The notes under the pieces: generated by a model | Told to the model about the DNA's origin: nothing | Seen by the model: only the letters and a program-made list of their open reading frames with translations | Database searches by the model: none | Assembly (NCBI GenBank): GCA_016927905.1 | Contig: JAFGLW010000013.1 | Span: forward strand, 62,001-126,000 | DNA length: 64,000 nt | DNA from: a candidate division CSSED10-310 bacterium | GTDB taxonomy: Bacteria > CSSED10-310 > JAFGJC01 | Direction: 5' to 3' | Shown: one piece after another, positions 51,204-61,090 of the stretch | How positions within the stretch are numbered: the stretch's first letter is position 1 | Layout of the letters: every line of letters begins with the position of its first letter | Position numbers and translations under genes: made by a program

Positions 51204-52133
51204 ATGCGGATTATCCAATCTTTCTCGGACCTGCCGAATGATTTGACCAAAGTGGTGATGACCATGGGCAATTTCGACGGTGTCCATATCGGTCATCAGA
51301 ATCTGATCGGCAATGTGGTTCTGAGAGCTGAGAGGGTTAAGGGTGTTTCCGTCGTTCTGACTTACCAGCCTCATCCCGTTTCGGTTCTTTATCCCCGGAA
51401 GCAGTTGAAACGCATCACCGGCATTTCCGAAATGATGGAAATCATCGGATCCTTCGGAGTGGACTTCATGGTGTCGTTTTCCTTTACGCCGGAATTGGCC
51501 CGGCTTGATCCGGACGAATTCCTTAAGACGGTCATTTTTGCGTATACCATTCCCGAATCCATTGTAATCGGAGCGGATCACCGTTTCGGGAAAGACCGCC
51601 GGGGAGATGCCCGGCTGCTGAGTGATCTCGGGTCGAGAATGGGAATTGACGTGTCCATCGTGGAAGATGTTGTTGTGGGGGGAGAACCCGTATCCAGCAC
51701 CCGGATCCGGGAATTGGTTGCGTCGGGTGATCTGGAGACGGCCAGATTGCTGCTCGGCAGATTTTTCCGGTTGACCGGCATCGTCCGGAAAGGTTTCGGA
51801 AGGGGACATGACATGGGTTTTCCAACCGCCAATTTCACGGTGTCCGACCGCGTGCTGCCTCCGCCGGGTGTTTATGCCGGTCAGGCCGGCATTCGGGGGC
51901 AATCCGGTCCTTCCGTTACATACATCGGGGATTCCCCGACATTTGACGAGGGTTCATACCAGGTTGAAACGCACCTGTTCGGGTTTCAGGGAGATTTGTA
52001 CGGGCAGCTGCTTGAAGTCGATCTTATGCAGCGGATTAGACCGGACACGCGGTTCAAGACTCCGTCGGAATTGGTGGAGCAGATGAAACGGGACGCCCGG
52101 GATGCGATGGAGATCTACCGAAAGCATTTTTGA
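51204..52133 (+). CDS. ribF: Bifunctional riboflavin kinase / FAD synthetase
   Basis: 309 residues. N-terminal adenylyltransferase half has TMGNFDGVHIGHQ, IGADHRFGKDRRGD and SSTRIRELVASGD. C-terminal kinase half has GFGRGHDMGFPTANF and PPGVYAG, the ATP/riboflavin site. Converts riboflavin to FMN and then FAD. First gene of a rightward run ribF-rpiB-dCMP deaminase-nrdR with short gaps or overlaps. Confidence 0.96.
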   Translation: MRIIQSFSDLPNDLTKVVMTMGNFDGVHIGHQNLIGNVVLRAERVKGVSVVLTYQPHPVSVLYPRKQLKRITGISEMMEIIGSFGVDFMVSFSFTPELARLDPDEFLKTVIFAYTIPESIVIGADHRFGKDRRGDARLLSDLGSRMGIDVSIVEDVVVGGEPVSSTRIRELVASGDLETARLLLGRFFRLTGIVRKGFGRGHDMGFPTANFTVSDRVLPPPGVYAGQAGIRGQSGPSVTYIGDSPTFDEGSYQVETHLFGFQGDLYGQLLEVDLMQRIRPDTRFKTPSELVEQMKRDARDAMEIYRKHF

Positions 52134-52159
52134 ATAGACCGAAGCGATGATTGTATAAT
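52130..52159 (+). promoter_or_regulatory. Possible internal promoter before rpiB
   Basis: TTGAAT (52130-52135), 18 bases, perfect TATAAT (52154-52159), only 13 bases before the rpiB ATG. A transcript from here would have almost no leader, so it may be fortuitous. Confidence 0.3.
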
Positions 52160-52172
52160 GGAGTGATTGACG

Positions 52173-52637
52173 ATGAAGGTGGCTATAGGAAGTGATCATG
52201 CCGGTTGGTTACTGAAACGGCACATTACCCTGTTTTTAAAAGACAGGGAACGGGATGTTATCGATGTGGGAACGGACAGCGGATCCTCCGTCGATTACCC
52301 GGATTATGCCCGGGCGGTTGCGATCGAAGTTCAGGCCGGCAGAGTGGATTTCGGCATTCTCATCTGCGGAACAGGCCTGGGGATGGCGATCACGGCGAAC
52401 AAATTAACGGGTATCCGGGCGGTGACCGTAAGCGATCCGTATTGCGCCGAGCTGGCCCGATCGCACAACAACGCCAATGTCGTTACGTTTGGCGGCAGAA
52501 TCATCGGCCCGGGGATGGCGGAACGGATCGTCGAAACGTTTCTGAACACGCCTTTCGAGGGTGGCAGGCATGCCAACCGAATCGCCAAGATCCGGAATAT
52601 TGAGTCCGGTGGATGCGGACAGGATCCATCGATGTGA
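52173..52637 (+). CDS. rpiB: Ribose-5-phosphate isomerase B
   Basis: 154 residues from ATG 52173 (GGAGTGA upstream). RpiB/LacAB fold with [26 protein letters not shown] and the active-site loop [30 protein letters not shown] is the C-terminal signature. Interconverts ribose-5-phosphate and ribulose-5-phosphate. Overlaps the dCMP deaminase start region. Confidence 0.95.
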   Translation: MKVAIGSDHAGWLLKRHITLFLKDRERDVIDVGTDSGSSVDYPDYARAVAIEVQAGRVDFGILICGTGLGMAITANKLTGIRAVTVSDPYCAELARSHNNANVVTFGGRIIGPGMAERIVETFLNTPFEGGRHANRIAKIRNIESGGCGQDPSM

Positions 52638-53113
52638 ACATCCGGCCGTCCTGGGACGAGTATTTCATGGAAATCGTATATTTGATTGCGAAACGCTCCA
52701 CATGCCTTCGCCGCAAGGTCGGCGCAGTCATCGTCAAAGACAATCGAATACTCGCGACCGGCTACAACGGAGTTCCGGCGGGTATCCGGCATTGTGATGA
52801 GTGCGGTGGCTGTCTTCGTTCCAGACTCAATGTGCCTTCCGGCGAACGTCATGAGCTGTGCCGCGGATTGCACGCCGAACAGAATGCGATTATCCAGGCG
52901 GCGTTTCACGGGACGAGTGTCAAAGGCAGCACTCTCTACTGCACGACGATGCCCTGCATCGTCTGTGCAAAAATGATCATCAACGCCGGGATACAAAAAA
53001 TCATCTATGCGGAATTGTACGATGATCCGCTGGCCTTGGAAATGCTCAATGAATCCGGAATCCGGATGGAGAGGTTTTTCCATTCAACCGTACACACGGA
53101 GAATTGCCCATGA
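52634..53113 (+). CDS. Deoxycytidylate deaminase (ComEB-type)
   Basis: 159 residues from GTG 52634, which forms GTGA with the rpiB stop and gives the family N-terminus [14 protein letters not shown] 52613 is the alternative. Zinc/catalytic motifs HAEQNA and PCIVCAK are intact and GYNGVPAG is present, with an extra Cys cluster (CDECGGC) as in allosteric dCMP deaminases. Converts dCMP to dUMP for dTMP synthesis. Followed by nrdR with an ATGA overlap, a fitting nucleotide-supply pairing. Confidence 0.93.
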   Translation: MNIRPSWDEYFMEIVYLIAKRSTCLRRKVGAVIVKDNRILATGYNGVPAGIRHCDECGGCLRSRLNVPSGERHELCRGLHAEQNAIIQAAFHGTSVKGSTLYCTTMPCIVCAKMIINAGIQKIIYAELYDDPLALEMLNESGIRMERFFHSTVHTENCP

Positions 53114-53586
53114 AATGTCCTTATTGCGGGTATCTGGAAGACAGGGTTGTTGATTCGAGACCGTCAAAGGATTTTGCCAGTGTTCGCCGCCGCCGCGAAT
53201 GCCTTTCCTGCAACCGCCGGTTTACGACCTATGAACAGGTTGAGGATATTCAGCATATGGTTGTGAAAAAGGACGGGCGCCGTGAGCTGTTCGACCGGCA
53301 GAAAATCTTAAGAGGACTTGCCAAATCGGTTGAGAAACGTCCGGTCAGTCCCATGCAGATCGCGGAGCTTGTCGATGAAATTGAGAGGATTCTCCATACC
53401 AAGGAAGACCGGGAGATTTCAACTCGGGAAATCGGGGAACTCATCATGCAGAGGCTGATCGAACTCGATGAGATCGCTTACGTACGATTTGCTTCGGTAT
53501 ACCGGCAATTCCGGGATATCCACCAGTTCTACTCCGAATTGTTGAAACTCTTCGAGAAAAACAAGCACTTGATTTCGAAATCCTGA
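53110..53586 (+). CDS. nrdR: Ribonucleotide reductase repressor NrdR
   Basis: 158 residues from ATG 53110, overlapping the preceding stop. N-terminal zinc ribbon (CPYC ... CLSC) with [17 protein letters not shown], then an ATP-cone ([17 protein letters not shown]). Senses ATP/dATP and represses ribonucleotide reductase genes, which are not in this window. Length and sequence are canonical. Confidence 0.97.
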   Translation: MKCPYCGYLEDRVVDSRPSKDFASVRRRRECLSCNRRFTTYEQVEDIQHMVVKKDGRRELFDRQKILRGLAKSVEKRPVSPMQIAELVDEIERILHTKEDREISTREIGELIMQRLIELDEIAYVRFASVYRQFRDIHQFYSELLKLFEKNKHLISKS

Positions 53587-53599
53587 GATTTCCGGACGG

Positions 53600-56500
53600 A
53601 TGAAAGAAATGCCGGACTCGCAAAATACTGCGTTGTCGTTCAATGCCCGTTCGGATCGAGAAACACCATCCCAATCCCTTCAGATCATTATGGAACTGTG
53701 CGGCCTGACCGAAGGATGGTTCACGGCTGAATGGATCGCCCGGATCATCCACCGCACGCATCACGGCACCAGGATACTGCTGGGGAAACTGGTCAGGAAT
53801 GGCATTCTGGAGATGGACCGGGACCGCAAATCGTACCGGATATCCAATCCGGATATTCGAGACAGGCTGGTGAAGGAACTATCGGAGACCCGGCGGAGCC
53901 GGTTACACGGCGATATTTTAAATGCGCTGGTCGCTCTGAGGCGGGAAACGGGATGTCCGATCCACTATGAAGTGGCATGTCACGCGATTGCGGCGCGTCA
54001 TCCGGATGCGGTCCGACATGCCTTTGAGGGAGTCCGGGTCTGTCTGTCGATGGGTCGGGAATTTCAGTCGCATGATATCATCCGCAGGCTTCAGGACAGC
54101 GGCATCGCCTTCGACAAAAATGCATTGCACCTGTTTTGGTTTCAGGAAAAATCATGCCACGGCAACTGGCGGGCGGCCCGGCGGATTCTGCGGGAATGGC
54201 GCATCGGTCAATCCACCTTCCGGACCGATATTTCTGAACGTATTTTTCTTCACCTGGCTCGATGCAGATCCCGCATCCGATCTTCGTATCCGCTTTACCG
54301 GGTGGTCGCAAGATTTGTTGAGAAATCCCGTCGCCCGGAGTTGCTGTCGCTGGCGTATCATATTCTTGCATCGGAAGCTTTGAAGGTCGGTGCCTGCACT
54401 CAGGCCGGACACTGGGCGTCAAGATCCCTGGAAGTCTTCGGCGGGAATTCTCTGGATATCGATCGGCATCAGATCCTGGCTTTGCTGGGGCGAATCGCAC
54501 TCCGGACGGGAAATATCGCGGAAGCGGAAAGATATTTCATTCGGAGTCTCGGATTGCGTCGGTCCGGAACTGATCGGGAATCGGTCGCGGAAGGTCTCTC
54601 GGACATGGCCGTGCTGCGTTATGTCATGGGGGATTCCCGCCGGGCCGGACGCAATTTGGATATGGCCTGGGCGATATTGGAGGGATACCAGCGTCCGGAA
54701 CGACGGTTTGAAATACTCAAAACACGCATGGAGATTGCTCTGGCGGACGGAGATCTGGAAACCGCTGACGAGTTGGTCGAAAAGCTTGATCAGGGATTTG
54801 AGATCGATCCCGTTTCGCTGTGGCCGGAGAAAGTCATATTTACAATGCGGCTGGCGCTCCGCCGATCTCAGAAGAAGCTGGCAGCGAGAGCCGTTCGTGA
54901 ATTTTTCGCCAATTTGGATCGGATTGACCCGCCGGTCGTTCGCAAAATGATGCCGTATCTGATCGAACAGGATTTGATTTGTCCCGGGGAGGTTGAAATC
55001 CTAATCCGGAAAGCGGCTGAAAAGGTGGACCGGTGGGGATCTGCGATGGGAAGGGATCCGTTGCCGGAAATACTGATCATGCGGCATGGCTGCTCCCGAT
55101 CCATCCTGACGACGGGTACCCTGAAACGCCTTGCCCGCTTGGTAGATGAACGCGGTGACCCGGTGTGCCGGGCGCATCTGGCCGCGGCTGCCCGGGTGTG
55201 CATGGTTCGGCCCGAATATCTGGAGAAAATTGAACGCGGCCTGCCGAGTCGTGAATTTCTGGCATTTGCCGCCGGTGAACTGCTCTCGGATCTCGACTAT
55301 TACACGGCACTGTCCAGTCGATCCCATTCGGAGATAACCGTGGAATCGCGTATCCGGGAGGATCTGATCCGGTCGGGAGACATCGCTCAGAGAATAAGCG
55401 ATCTCCCGAGAGTTGCCAGAGCGCGGAATCATCTGGAGAGTCTTGCGGCACCCGGAATCGGGGATTCGGTTCAACCCGGGTTGAATCTCGCCACCGCCAT
55501 GGACAGGATTCAGTCGTCCAAGTCGTGGATAGATTTTATCCGGAATGTTCGGGAAACACTGCGTGAATTGCTGGGGATTTGCAGCGGGGAGATCCGTCTG
55601 CGGGGCTTGACAGCCGGAATCGATATGTTCAAATGGGGGGAAGGTATTCCGCTGCGGCTGGCCAGAAAGACGCTCCGGGAATGCGAATTACTGCGAAGAA
55701 CTTCAGAACGATTTCGAACGGTGGCGGATACCGTGCTGTGTTTACCGCTCCGGGCGGGAAACGCGTATGCCGGAGAACTGGTGGTCCGGATTGAAAATGG
55801 CGGATTGCGGGAGATGCCGGGATATCCGGAGAAACTACAGGTTCTGGCCAGAACCATCGCTCTGACCGGTTCGCAGATTGAATATCTCCGGCGATACGAC
55901 ATGGAAAAGGAAACCGGCGGGGAGGAGATGCAGGTTTTCCCGGATGGTTCCGGGATTGATGGTCAGAGCCTGGGAGCCCGGCGTCTCCGGTCGTTCGTTC
56001 ACCGGGTCAGGAACAGCCCCAGTACCGTGCATATTTCCGGTGAAACGGGTGTCGGCAAGGAACTGGTGGCCCGGGCGATTCATCGGTTGGGATCGAGACG
56101 TTTCAAGCCGTTTATTGCATACAATTGCGGTGCTTCGCCCGATGCACTTGTAGAGAGTGAGTTATTCGGACATGTGCGGGGTGCCTTCACGGGAGCGGTC
56201 CAGAACAGGTGGGGAATCTTCCGGGGCGCAGAGGGCGGGACGGTTTTTCTGGATGAAATAGCGGATCTGCCATCTCAATCCCAGGTGAAACTCCTGCGCG
56301 TTCTTCAGGAAAAAACAGTGCGCCCGGTCGGTTCGGATCGGGACATGCCGGTTGACGTCAGGATCATTTCCGCAACGAATAAAAATCTTGCCGGAGAGGT
56401 TCGAGCCGGGCGGTTCAGGGACGACCTGTATTACCGGTTGATGGTATTGCATGTTCAGGTTCCGTCACTGCGGGAAAGACGGGAGGATATCCCGGATCTG

Positions 56501-56905
56501 GTACGCTCGATTCTGACCGGATTATGCGAAAGAATGAAAAGACCCGTGCCAGAATTAACCCCCGGATTGCTGCGGGGCCTGTTGAATCACCACTGGCCGG
56601 GCAATATTCGTGAATTGCAGAATGTCCTGGAGGTTGCCGTCAATCTCACGAAACCCGGATTCCCGATGGACCTGATTGTGGTTAAGGATCGATTGAACTG
56701 TCCGGATGAAGGCGGGAACGTCCACCTTACGGATATCATGAGGGAAACCGAAACGGGGCACCTGAGACAGATTCTGGAGCGGAACGGATGGAACATGTCA
56801 AAAGCCGCGGCGGTTCTGGGTATTTCTCGCCAGGGTTTGTTCAAAAAAATCCGCAGATACGGTATAATCCGTCCCGGCGGGAAAACCACTCAACCGAAGG
56901 AGTAA
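53600..56905 (+). CDS. TPR-GAF-AAA+ sigma-54-type transcriptional activator
   Basis: 1101 residues. Order: winged-helix-like segment (about 25-95, GILEMDRDRKSYRISN), TPR-like helices (about 100-560), GAF-like region (about 630-770), AAA+ domain (about 785-1020), Fis-type helix-turn-helix (about 1050-1095, MSKAAAVLGISRQGLFKKI). The AAA+ has Walker A GETGVGKE, an intact GAFTGA loop near 861 and Walker B GTVFLDEIAD, so it should remodel sigma-54 RNA polymerase. The front half resembles the STAND/MalT-like sensory part without an NTPase. No receiver domain or kinase is attached. Followed 4 bases later by a PP2C phosphatase. Confidence 0.9.
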   Translation: MKEMPDSQNTALSFNARSDRETPSQSLQIIMELCGLTEGWFTAEWIARIIHRTHHGTRILLGKLVRNGILEMDRDRKSYRISNPDIRDRLVKELSETRRSRLHGDILNALVALRRETGCPIHYEVACHAIAARHPDAVRHAFEGVRVCLSMGREFQSHDIIRRLQDSGIAFDKNALHLFWFQEKSCHGNWRAARRILREWRIGQSTFRTDISERIFLHLARCRSRIRSSYPLYRVVARFVEKSRRPELLSLAYHILASEALKVGACTQAGHWASRSLEVFGGNSLDIDRHQILALLGRIALRTGNIAEAERYFIRSLGLRRSGTDRESVAEGLSDMAVLRYVMGDSRRAGRNLDMAWAILEGYQRPERRFEILKTRMEIALADGDLETADELVEKLDQGFEIDPVSLWPEKVIFTMRLALRRSQKKLAARAVREFFANLDRIDPPVVRKMMPYLIEQDLICPGEVEILIRKAAEKVDRWGSAMGRDPLPEILIMRHGCSRSILTTGTLKRLARLVDERGDPVCRAHLAAAARVCMVRPEYLEKIERGLPSREFLAFAAGELLSDLDYYTALSSRSHSEITVESRIREDLIRSGDIAQRISDLPRVARARNHLESLAAPGIGDSVQPGLNLATAMDRIQSSKSWIDFIRNVRETLRELLGICSGEIRLRGLTAGIDMFKWGEGIPLRLARKTLRECELLRRTSERFRTVADTVLCLPLRAGNAYAGELVVRIENGGLREMPGYPEKLQVLARTIALTGSQIEYLRRYDMEKETGGEEMQVFPDGSGIDGQSLGARRLRSFVHRVRNSPSTVHISGETGVGKELVARAIHRLGSRRFKPFIAYNCGASPDALVESELFGHVRGAFTGAVQNRWGIFRGAEGGTVFLDEIADLPSQSQVKLLRVLQEKTVRPVGSDRDMPVDVRIISATNKNLAGEVRAGRFRDDLYYRLMVLHVQVPSLRERREDIPDLVRSILTGLCERMKRPVPELTPGLLRGLLNHHWPGNIRELQNVLEVAVNLTKPGFPMDLIVVKDRLNCPDEGGNVHLTDIMRETETGHLRQILERNGWNMSKAAAVLGISRQGLFKKIRRYGIIRPGGKTTQPKE

Positions 56906-56909
56906 ATGA

Positions 56910-57767
56910 ATGAAGGCATTTGGTTTGACTGATGTTGGTTTAAAGCGCAGTGTGAACCAGGATGCCTTCCATATTGACGATGTTTTTCGATTGTACCTTG
57001 TTGCCGATGGCATGGGTGGTCACAAGGCGGGGGATCTGGCCAGCCGGATGGCGCTGAAAGCGATATGTGATTTTATCGAACAGGAAAACCGGTGGAAGGA
57101 AGACGATTCCATCACGGACGAAGAAATGCTCAGGCTGGAAGAGGAAATGTGCCGGAATGCGGTTCAGTACGCCAATCTGGTCATTTACGAAAAAGCCAAT
57201 GAAAGCGCTGAATATCACGGAATGGGCACCACGATCGTAATGCTGAAGATGATCAACGGTCATGCAGTGATCGCCCATGTCGGAGATTCCCGGATATACC
57301 GGATCCAGGACGAGGATATCTTTCAGTTGACCAAAGATCACTCCCGGGTCCAGGAACTCATCGATCAGGACAAGATTTCAGCTGAGGAAGCGGAGAAGTA
57401 TCCCCTTAAAAACGTCATCACCCGTGCGCTGGGCGGAGCTCCCACTGTGGATGTGGATACGATGGTGATTCCTCTGGGGCGGAGTGATGTTTTTGTTTTG
57501 TGCACAGACGGCCTGAGCGGCGTATTGTCCCGGGAGGAGATATTGGAATTGATCGTTTCCAATCCGGGTGACCCGGAGGAAAGCTGCCGCCGGCTGGTTC
57601 AACGGACGCTGGATTGCGGGGCACCCGACAACGTGACGGTTATCGTGGGTGACACCCGGGCTTACAATGGCGGCGAACCCACGAACCCGCCCAATGGTCC
57701 GACACCCTCGGAGCATGATGAAAAGGGTGCGTTCCGCAAGTTTATCGATCGCTGGTTCCGCGGCTGA
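56910..57767 (+). CDS. PP2C-type Ser/Thr protein phosphatase
   Basis: 285 residues; AAGGAG 7 bases before ATG 56910. PP2C metal motifs: VNQDAF, LVADGMGGHKAGDLAS, AHVGDSRIYRI, LCTDGLSG and DNVTVIVGD. Soluble, with a proline-rich then charged tail (about 250-285). Removes phosphate from Ser/Thr kinases and their substrates. Likely co-transcribed with the activator upstream and a natural opponent of the organism's Hanks-type kinases. Confidence 0.94.
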   Translation: MKAFGLTDVGLKRSVNQDAFHIDDVFRLYLVADGMGGHKAGDLASRMALKAICDFIEQENRWKEDDSITDEEMLRLEEEMCRNAVQYANLVIYEKANESAEYHGMGTTIVMLKMINGHAVIAHVGDSRIYRIQDEDIFQLTKDHSRVQELIDQDKISAEEAEKYPLKNVITRALGGAPTVDVDTMVIPLGRSDVFVLCTDGLSGVLSREEILELIVSNPGDPEESCRRLVQRTLDCGAPDNVTVIVGDTRAYNGGEPTNPPNGPTPSEHDEKGAFRKFIDRWFRG

Positions 57768-57839
57768 CAGGACGCATCGGAACCCATCCCCATCGATTAC
57801 CCCTCGGGATGTCGGGTAACCGGCCGGTTCGGGCTGGAT

Positions 57840-60032
57840 ATGGATCTAAAAAGCTTGAATGCCCAGCAGTTTGAAGCCGTCACTCACGGAGATGGTCCGT
57901 TGATGGTATTGGCGGGAGCCGGCAGCGGCAAGACACGGGTCATCGTGCATCGGATTGCCCATCTCATTCGGGAACTGGGTGTCAAACCGGACCGGATTCT
58001 CGCGGTGACATTCACCAACAAAGCCGCCCGGGAAATGAAGGAAAGAATCACGTCGCTGTTAGATGATACATCCGCCGCACGGATCGCCATCGGAACGTTT
58101 CATTCAGTCTGCGCCCGGATTCTGAGGCGGGAACATCGGAGTCTGAAACTGACCTCAAACTTCACGATTGTCACTGAATCGGAGCAGCATGCCCGGGTTA
58201 AACGGGCGGTGGATACTTTGAATATCCCCCCGGACCGGATGGCTCCCCGGCAGATCGTTACCCGGATCAGCAATGCGAAAAACCGGTTCCAGGAACCGGA
58301 AAAAATGCTGGAATCGGCCGGTTTTGACCTGATGCAGAAATGGACGGCCCGGGTATACGAGATCTATCAGGCGCAGCTTGAGCAGGATCATGCCCTGGAT
58401 TTCGACGACCTGATCGTCAAAACCGTGAGACTGCTTGAGGACAACCCCTTGGTACGAGATGCCTACCAGGAGCGATACCGGTATATCCTGGTCGATGAAT
58501 ATCAGGATACCAATCACGCGCAATACCGGTTGATATCTATTCTGAGCCGGCGGTATCGAAATGTCATGGTTGTAGGCGATGATGACCAGTCCATATACCG
58601 CTGGCGGGGTGCCGAAATATCTAACATACTGAATTTTGAACGCGATTTTCCGGGTGCCAGAACCGTCAAGCTGGAACAGAACTACCGGTCGACGCAAGCC
58701 ATCCTGACCACCGCAGCGGCCATGATGGAGAATAATCGCAGACGAACCGGCAAGAAACTGGTTGCGGTCCGTTCCGGCGGTGAAAAGGTTATGCAGGTTA
58801 CGCTGGGATCGGATCGGGAGGAAGCTGAATTTCTGGCGAAGGAGCTGACCGGACTTCACGCCCGTGAGCACAGGGAATGGAGCGATTTTGGGATTTTGTT
58901 CCGGACAAATGCTCAGTCAAGGCTGATCGAGGAATCCTGCCTGGTCGCCCAGATTCCGTTCCGGGTAATCGGAAACACCGGATTTTTCAACCGAAAGGAA
59001 GTGAAAGACCTGTTTGCTTATATCCGGCTGGCCCTGAATCCCCTCGATTCGGCATCCTGCCTGCGAATACTCAATACTCCTCGACGGGGAATCGGTGCTG
59101 CGACGCGGGAGATGTTGATGGAGAAAACCGGGGATCGACCCATGTTCCGGGTACTTGAATCCTTGGTTGAGGACAGGGTGTTCCCCGGGCACAAGATCGG
59201 GCGGATCGCCGATTTTGTCCGGGGAGTCCTGGAAATGGAAAAAATCACCCGGACCACCGATGTGCCTGCCTTTGTTCGGTTGATGATTGAACGGTTCGGA
59301 TACAGGGAGCAGTTCGAAACGGAAGATACGCCGGAATCCACCGCTTCACTCGAGATAATCGAGGAATTCGTCAGTGCGGCTGAGGAATTTCATCGACGGA
59401 CCGGAGACACACTGGACAAATTCTGTGATTATCTGGCTCTAAATCAGGAGCAGTCATCCGATCGTCCCGGGGATGTCGAGGAAGATCAGAACACCGTCTC
59501 ACTGCTGACGCTGCACAATGCAAAGGGGCTTGAGTTTCCCGTTGTGTTCATCACCGGGCTGGAAGAGGGTCTGTGTCCGTGCTACCGGTCACTTTCCGAT
59601 TTGACGGAGGATGATCTGGAAGAGGAGCGCCGGATTGTGTATGTGGGCATGACCCGGGCCATGCAAAAACTGTTTCTACTGTCCGCCCAAAGGCGGTTCC
59701 GCGCGGGCAAGCAGACGGACTCGAAACCGTCGCGGTTTCTCATGGAATTGCCGGAGAAGACCCTGGAGCGGATTAATCTTCAGGGGGCGCGGACCCGGCG
59801 GGCCCGCCCGGTGTCTTTCCGGGATAGTGATGCACCGGCTGTCAAGATGTCCCACCCATTCTCCGGGAACGATTTCCGCCGGGGTGATCGGGTGGTGCAC
59901 AAACGGTGGGGGACCGGCACGGTGATCGATCTGAAAGGCAGGGGTCCGGAAGCGAAGATAACCGTCAGTTTTGACCGTGCCGGACGCAAAAAACTGCTTC
60001 TCGGTCCTTCCCGCCTGTTTAAAATGACTTGA
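57840..60032 (+). CDS. pcrA: UvrD/PcrA-type DNA helicase
   Basis: 730 residues with the full SF1A motif set: Q-motif LNAQQFEAV, Walker A GAGSGKTR, DEYQDTN, GDDDQSIYRWRGA, LEQNYRS, TLHNAKGLEFPVVF and VGMTRA. The C-terminal ~50 residues (RRGDRVVHKRWGTGTV) form the Tudor-like module that binds RNA polymerase in PcrA/UvrD. 3'-5' helicase for repair and removal of stalled complexes. Converges with tsaD. Confidence 0.96.
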   Translation: MDLKSLNAQQFEAVTHGDGPLMVLAGAGSGKTRVIVHRIAHLIRELGVKPDRILAVTFTNKAAREMKERITSLLDDTSAARIAIGTFHSVCARILRREHRSLKLTSNFTIVTESEQHARVKRAVDTLNIPPDRMAPRQIVTRISNAKNRFQEPEKMLESAGFDLMQKWTARVYEIYQAQLEQDHALDFDDLIVKTVRLLEDNPLVRDAYQERYRYILVDEYQDTNHAQYRLISILSRRYRNVMVVGDDDQSIYRWRGAEISNILNFERDFPGARTVKLEQNYRSTQAILTTAAAMMENNRRRTGKKLVAVRSGGEKVMQVTLGSDREEAEFLAKELTGLHAREHREWSDFGILFRTNAQSRLIEESCLVAQIPFRVIGNTGFFNRKEVKDLFAYIRLALNPLDSASCLRILNTPRRGIGAATREMLMEKTGDRPMFRVLESLVEDRVFPGHKIGRIADFVRGVLEMEKITRTTDVPAFVRLMIERFGYREQFETEDTPESTASLEIIEEFVSAAEEFHRRTGDTLDKFCDYLALNQEQSSDRPGDVEEDQNTVSLLTLHNAKGLEFPVVFITGLEEGLCPCYRSLSDLTEDDLEEERRIVYVGMTRAMQKLFLLSAQRRFRAGKQTDSKPSRFLMELPEKTLERINLQGARTRRARPVSFRDSDAPAVKMSHPFSGNDFRRGDRVVHKRWGTGTVIDLKGRGPEAKITVSFDRAGRKKLLLGPSRLFKMT

Positions 60033-60038
60033 TTCCCG

Positions 60039-60084
60039 GTCTGCAGTTTGGGAAGCCCGCGATCCGGATGGAGGATCTGCAGAC
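60039..60084. repeat. Inverted repeat between convergent pcrA and tsaD
   Basis: GTCTGCAG (60039-60046) and CTGCAGAC (60077-60084) are perfect 8-base complements separated by 30 bases. No T-run follows, so it is not a standard terminator. Confidence 0.35.
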
Positions 60085-60091
60085 ACTCCGG

Positions 60092-61090
60092 TCAGAAGGT
60101 TTGAATGAGCCCGGCATCCGCCGACGCACTCAAATCCAGAGATGAATGACATCCGCCTGTCCATTTCCGGTAGGCCAGACCCGCCACCATGACCGCATTA
60201 TCGGTGCAAAGCTGCGGGGGCGGAATGAAAACGCGAATGTTCCGCTTTCGGGATTCTGAGTTGAACCGGGCACGAAGCTCCGAATTGGACGCGACGCCGC
60301 CAGCGATACAGACCGTATCGATTCGGTGAAAACCAGCGGCACTCAGTGTTTTGGTTACCAGCACATCGGTCACAGCGTCCTGAAATGCGGCTGCGATATC
60401 TTCCGGAGCGCTATGAGGATATTTATGCATGTGATACAGCACCGCTGTTTTCAATCCGGAGAAACTGAAATCGAAGTTATCCCGGTCAAGCATGGGGCGC
60501 GGAAACCTTATCTTACCGGGATCTCCCGTCCGCGCCAGGCGGTCGATCACCGGGCCGCCGGGATAGCCGAGCTTCATCAGTTTGGCGACTTTGTCGTACG
60601 CTTCACCTGCGGCGTCGTCTGCTGTTCTGCCGATGAGGGTCATGGTTTTACCTGAAAACATCAGCAGCGATGTATGACCGCCTGAGGCGACGAGGGTGAT
60701 GTTTCCGGTTCCGTATTCCATCCCGCTGAAACATGCGGCATAAGCATGGGCTTCCAGATGGTTGATCCCGATCAGCGGTTTGTCAAAAGACAGAGAAAGA
60801 CATTTGGCGGCGGTCAGCCCGACGATCAGCGATCCGATCAGACCCGGACGATGTGTTACGGCTACCGCCGTCAGGTCCTCCGGTTTAACCGATGCGGAAT
60901 TCAGGCAGTACTGGACTGCCGGCAGAATATGTTCGATATGTTTCCGGGCGGCGATTTCGGGAACTACCCCGCCGTACCTGCGATGGTAATCATCCTGATT
61001 GGCCACGATGCCGGCACGGACGATATGTCCGGATTCGACAATGGCCACGGCGGTGTCGTCACAGGATGTTTCAATACCGAGGAAAAGCAT
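60092..61090 (-). CDS. tsaD: tRNA threonylcarbamoyladenosine synthase TsaD
   Basis: 332 residues. N-terminal IETSCDDTA; metal-binding ARKHIEHILP gives the His-x3-His pair; VASGGHTS and GGVASNSELR complete the ASKHA fold. With TsaB and TsaE it transfers threonylcarbamoyl to A37 of ANN-reading tRNAs. Start overlaps the tsaE end by 20 bases. TsaB is not in the window. Confidence 0.96.
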   Translation of the reverse strand: MLFLGIETSCDDTAVAIVESGHIVRAGIVANQDDYHRRYGGVVPEIAARKHIEHILPAVQYCLNSASVKPEDLTAVAVTHRPGLIGSLIVGLTAAKCLSLSFDKPLIGINHLEAHAYAACFSGMEYGTGNITLVASGGHTSLLMFSGKTMTLIGRTADDAAGEAYDKVAKLMKLGYPGGPVIDRLARTGDPGKIRFPRPMLDRDNFDFSFSGLKTAVLYHMHKYPHSAPEDIAAAFQDAVTDVLVTKTLSAAGFHRIDTVCIAGGVASNSELRARFNSESRKRNIRVFIPPPQLCTDNAVMVAGLAYRKWTGGCHSSLDLSASADAGLIQTF

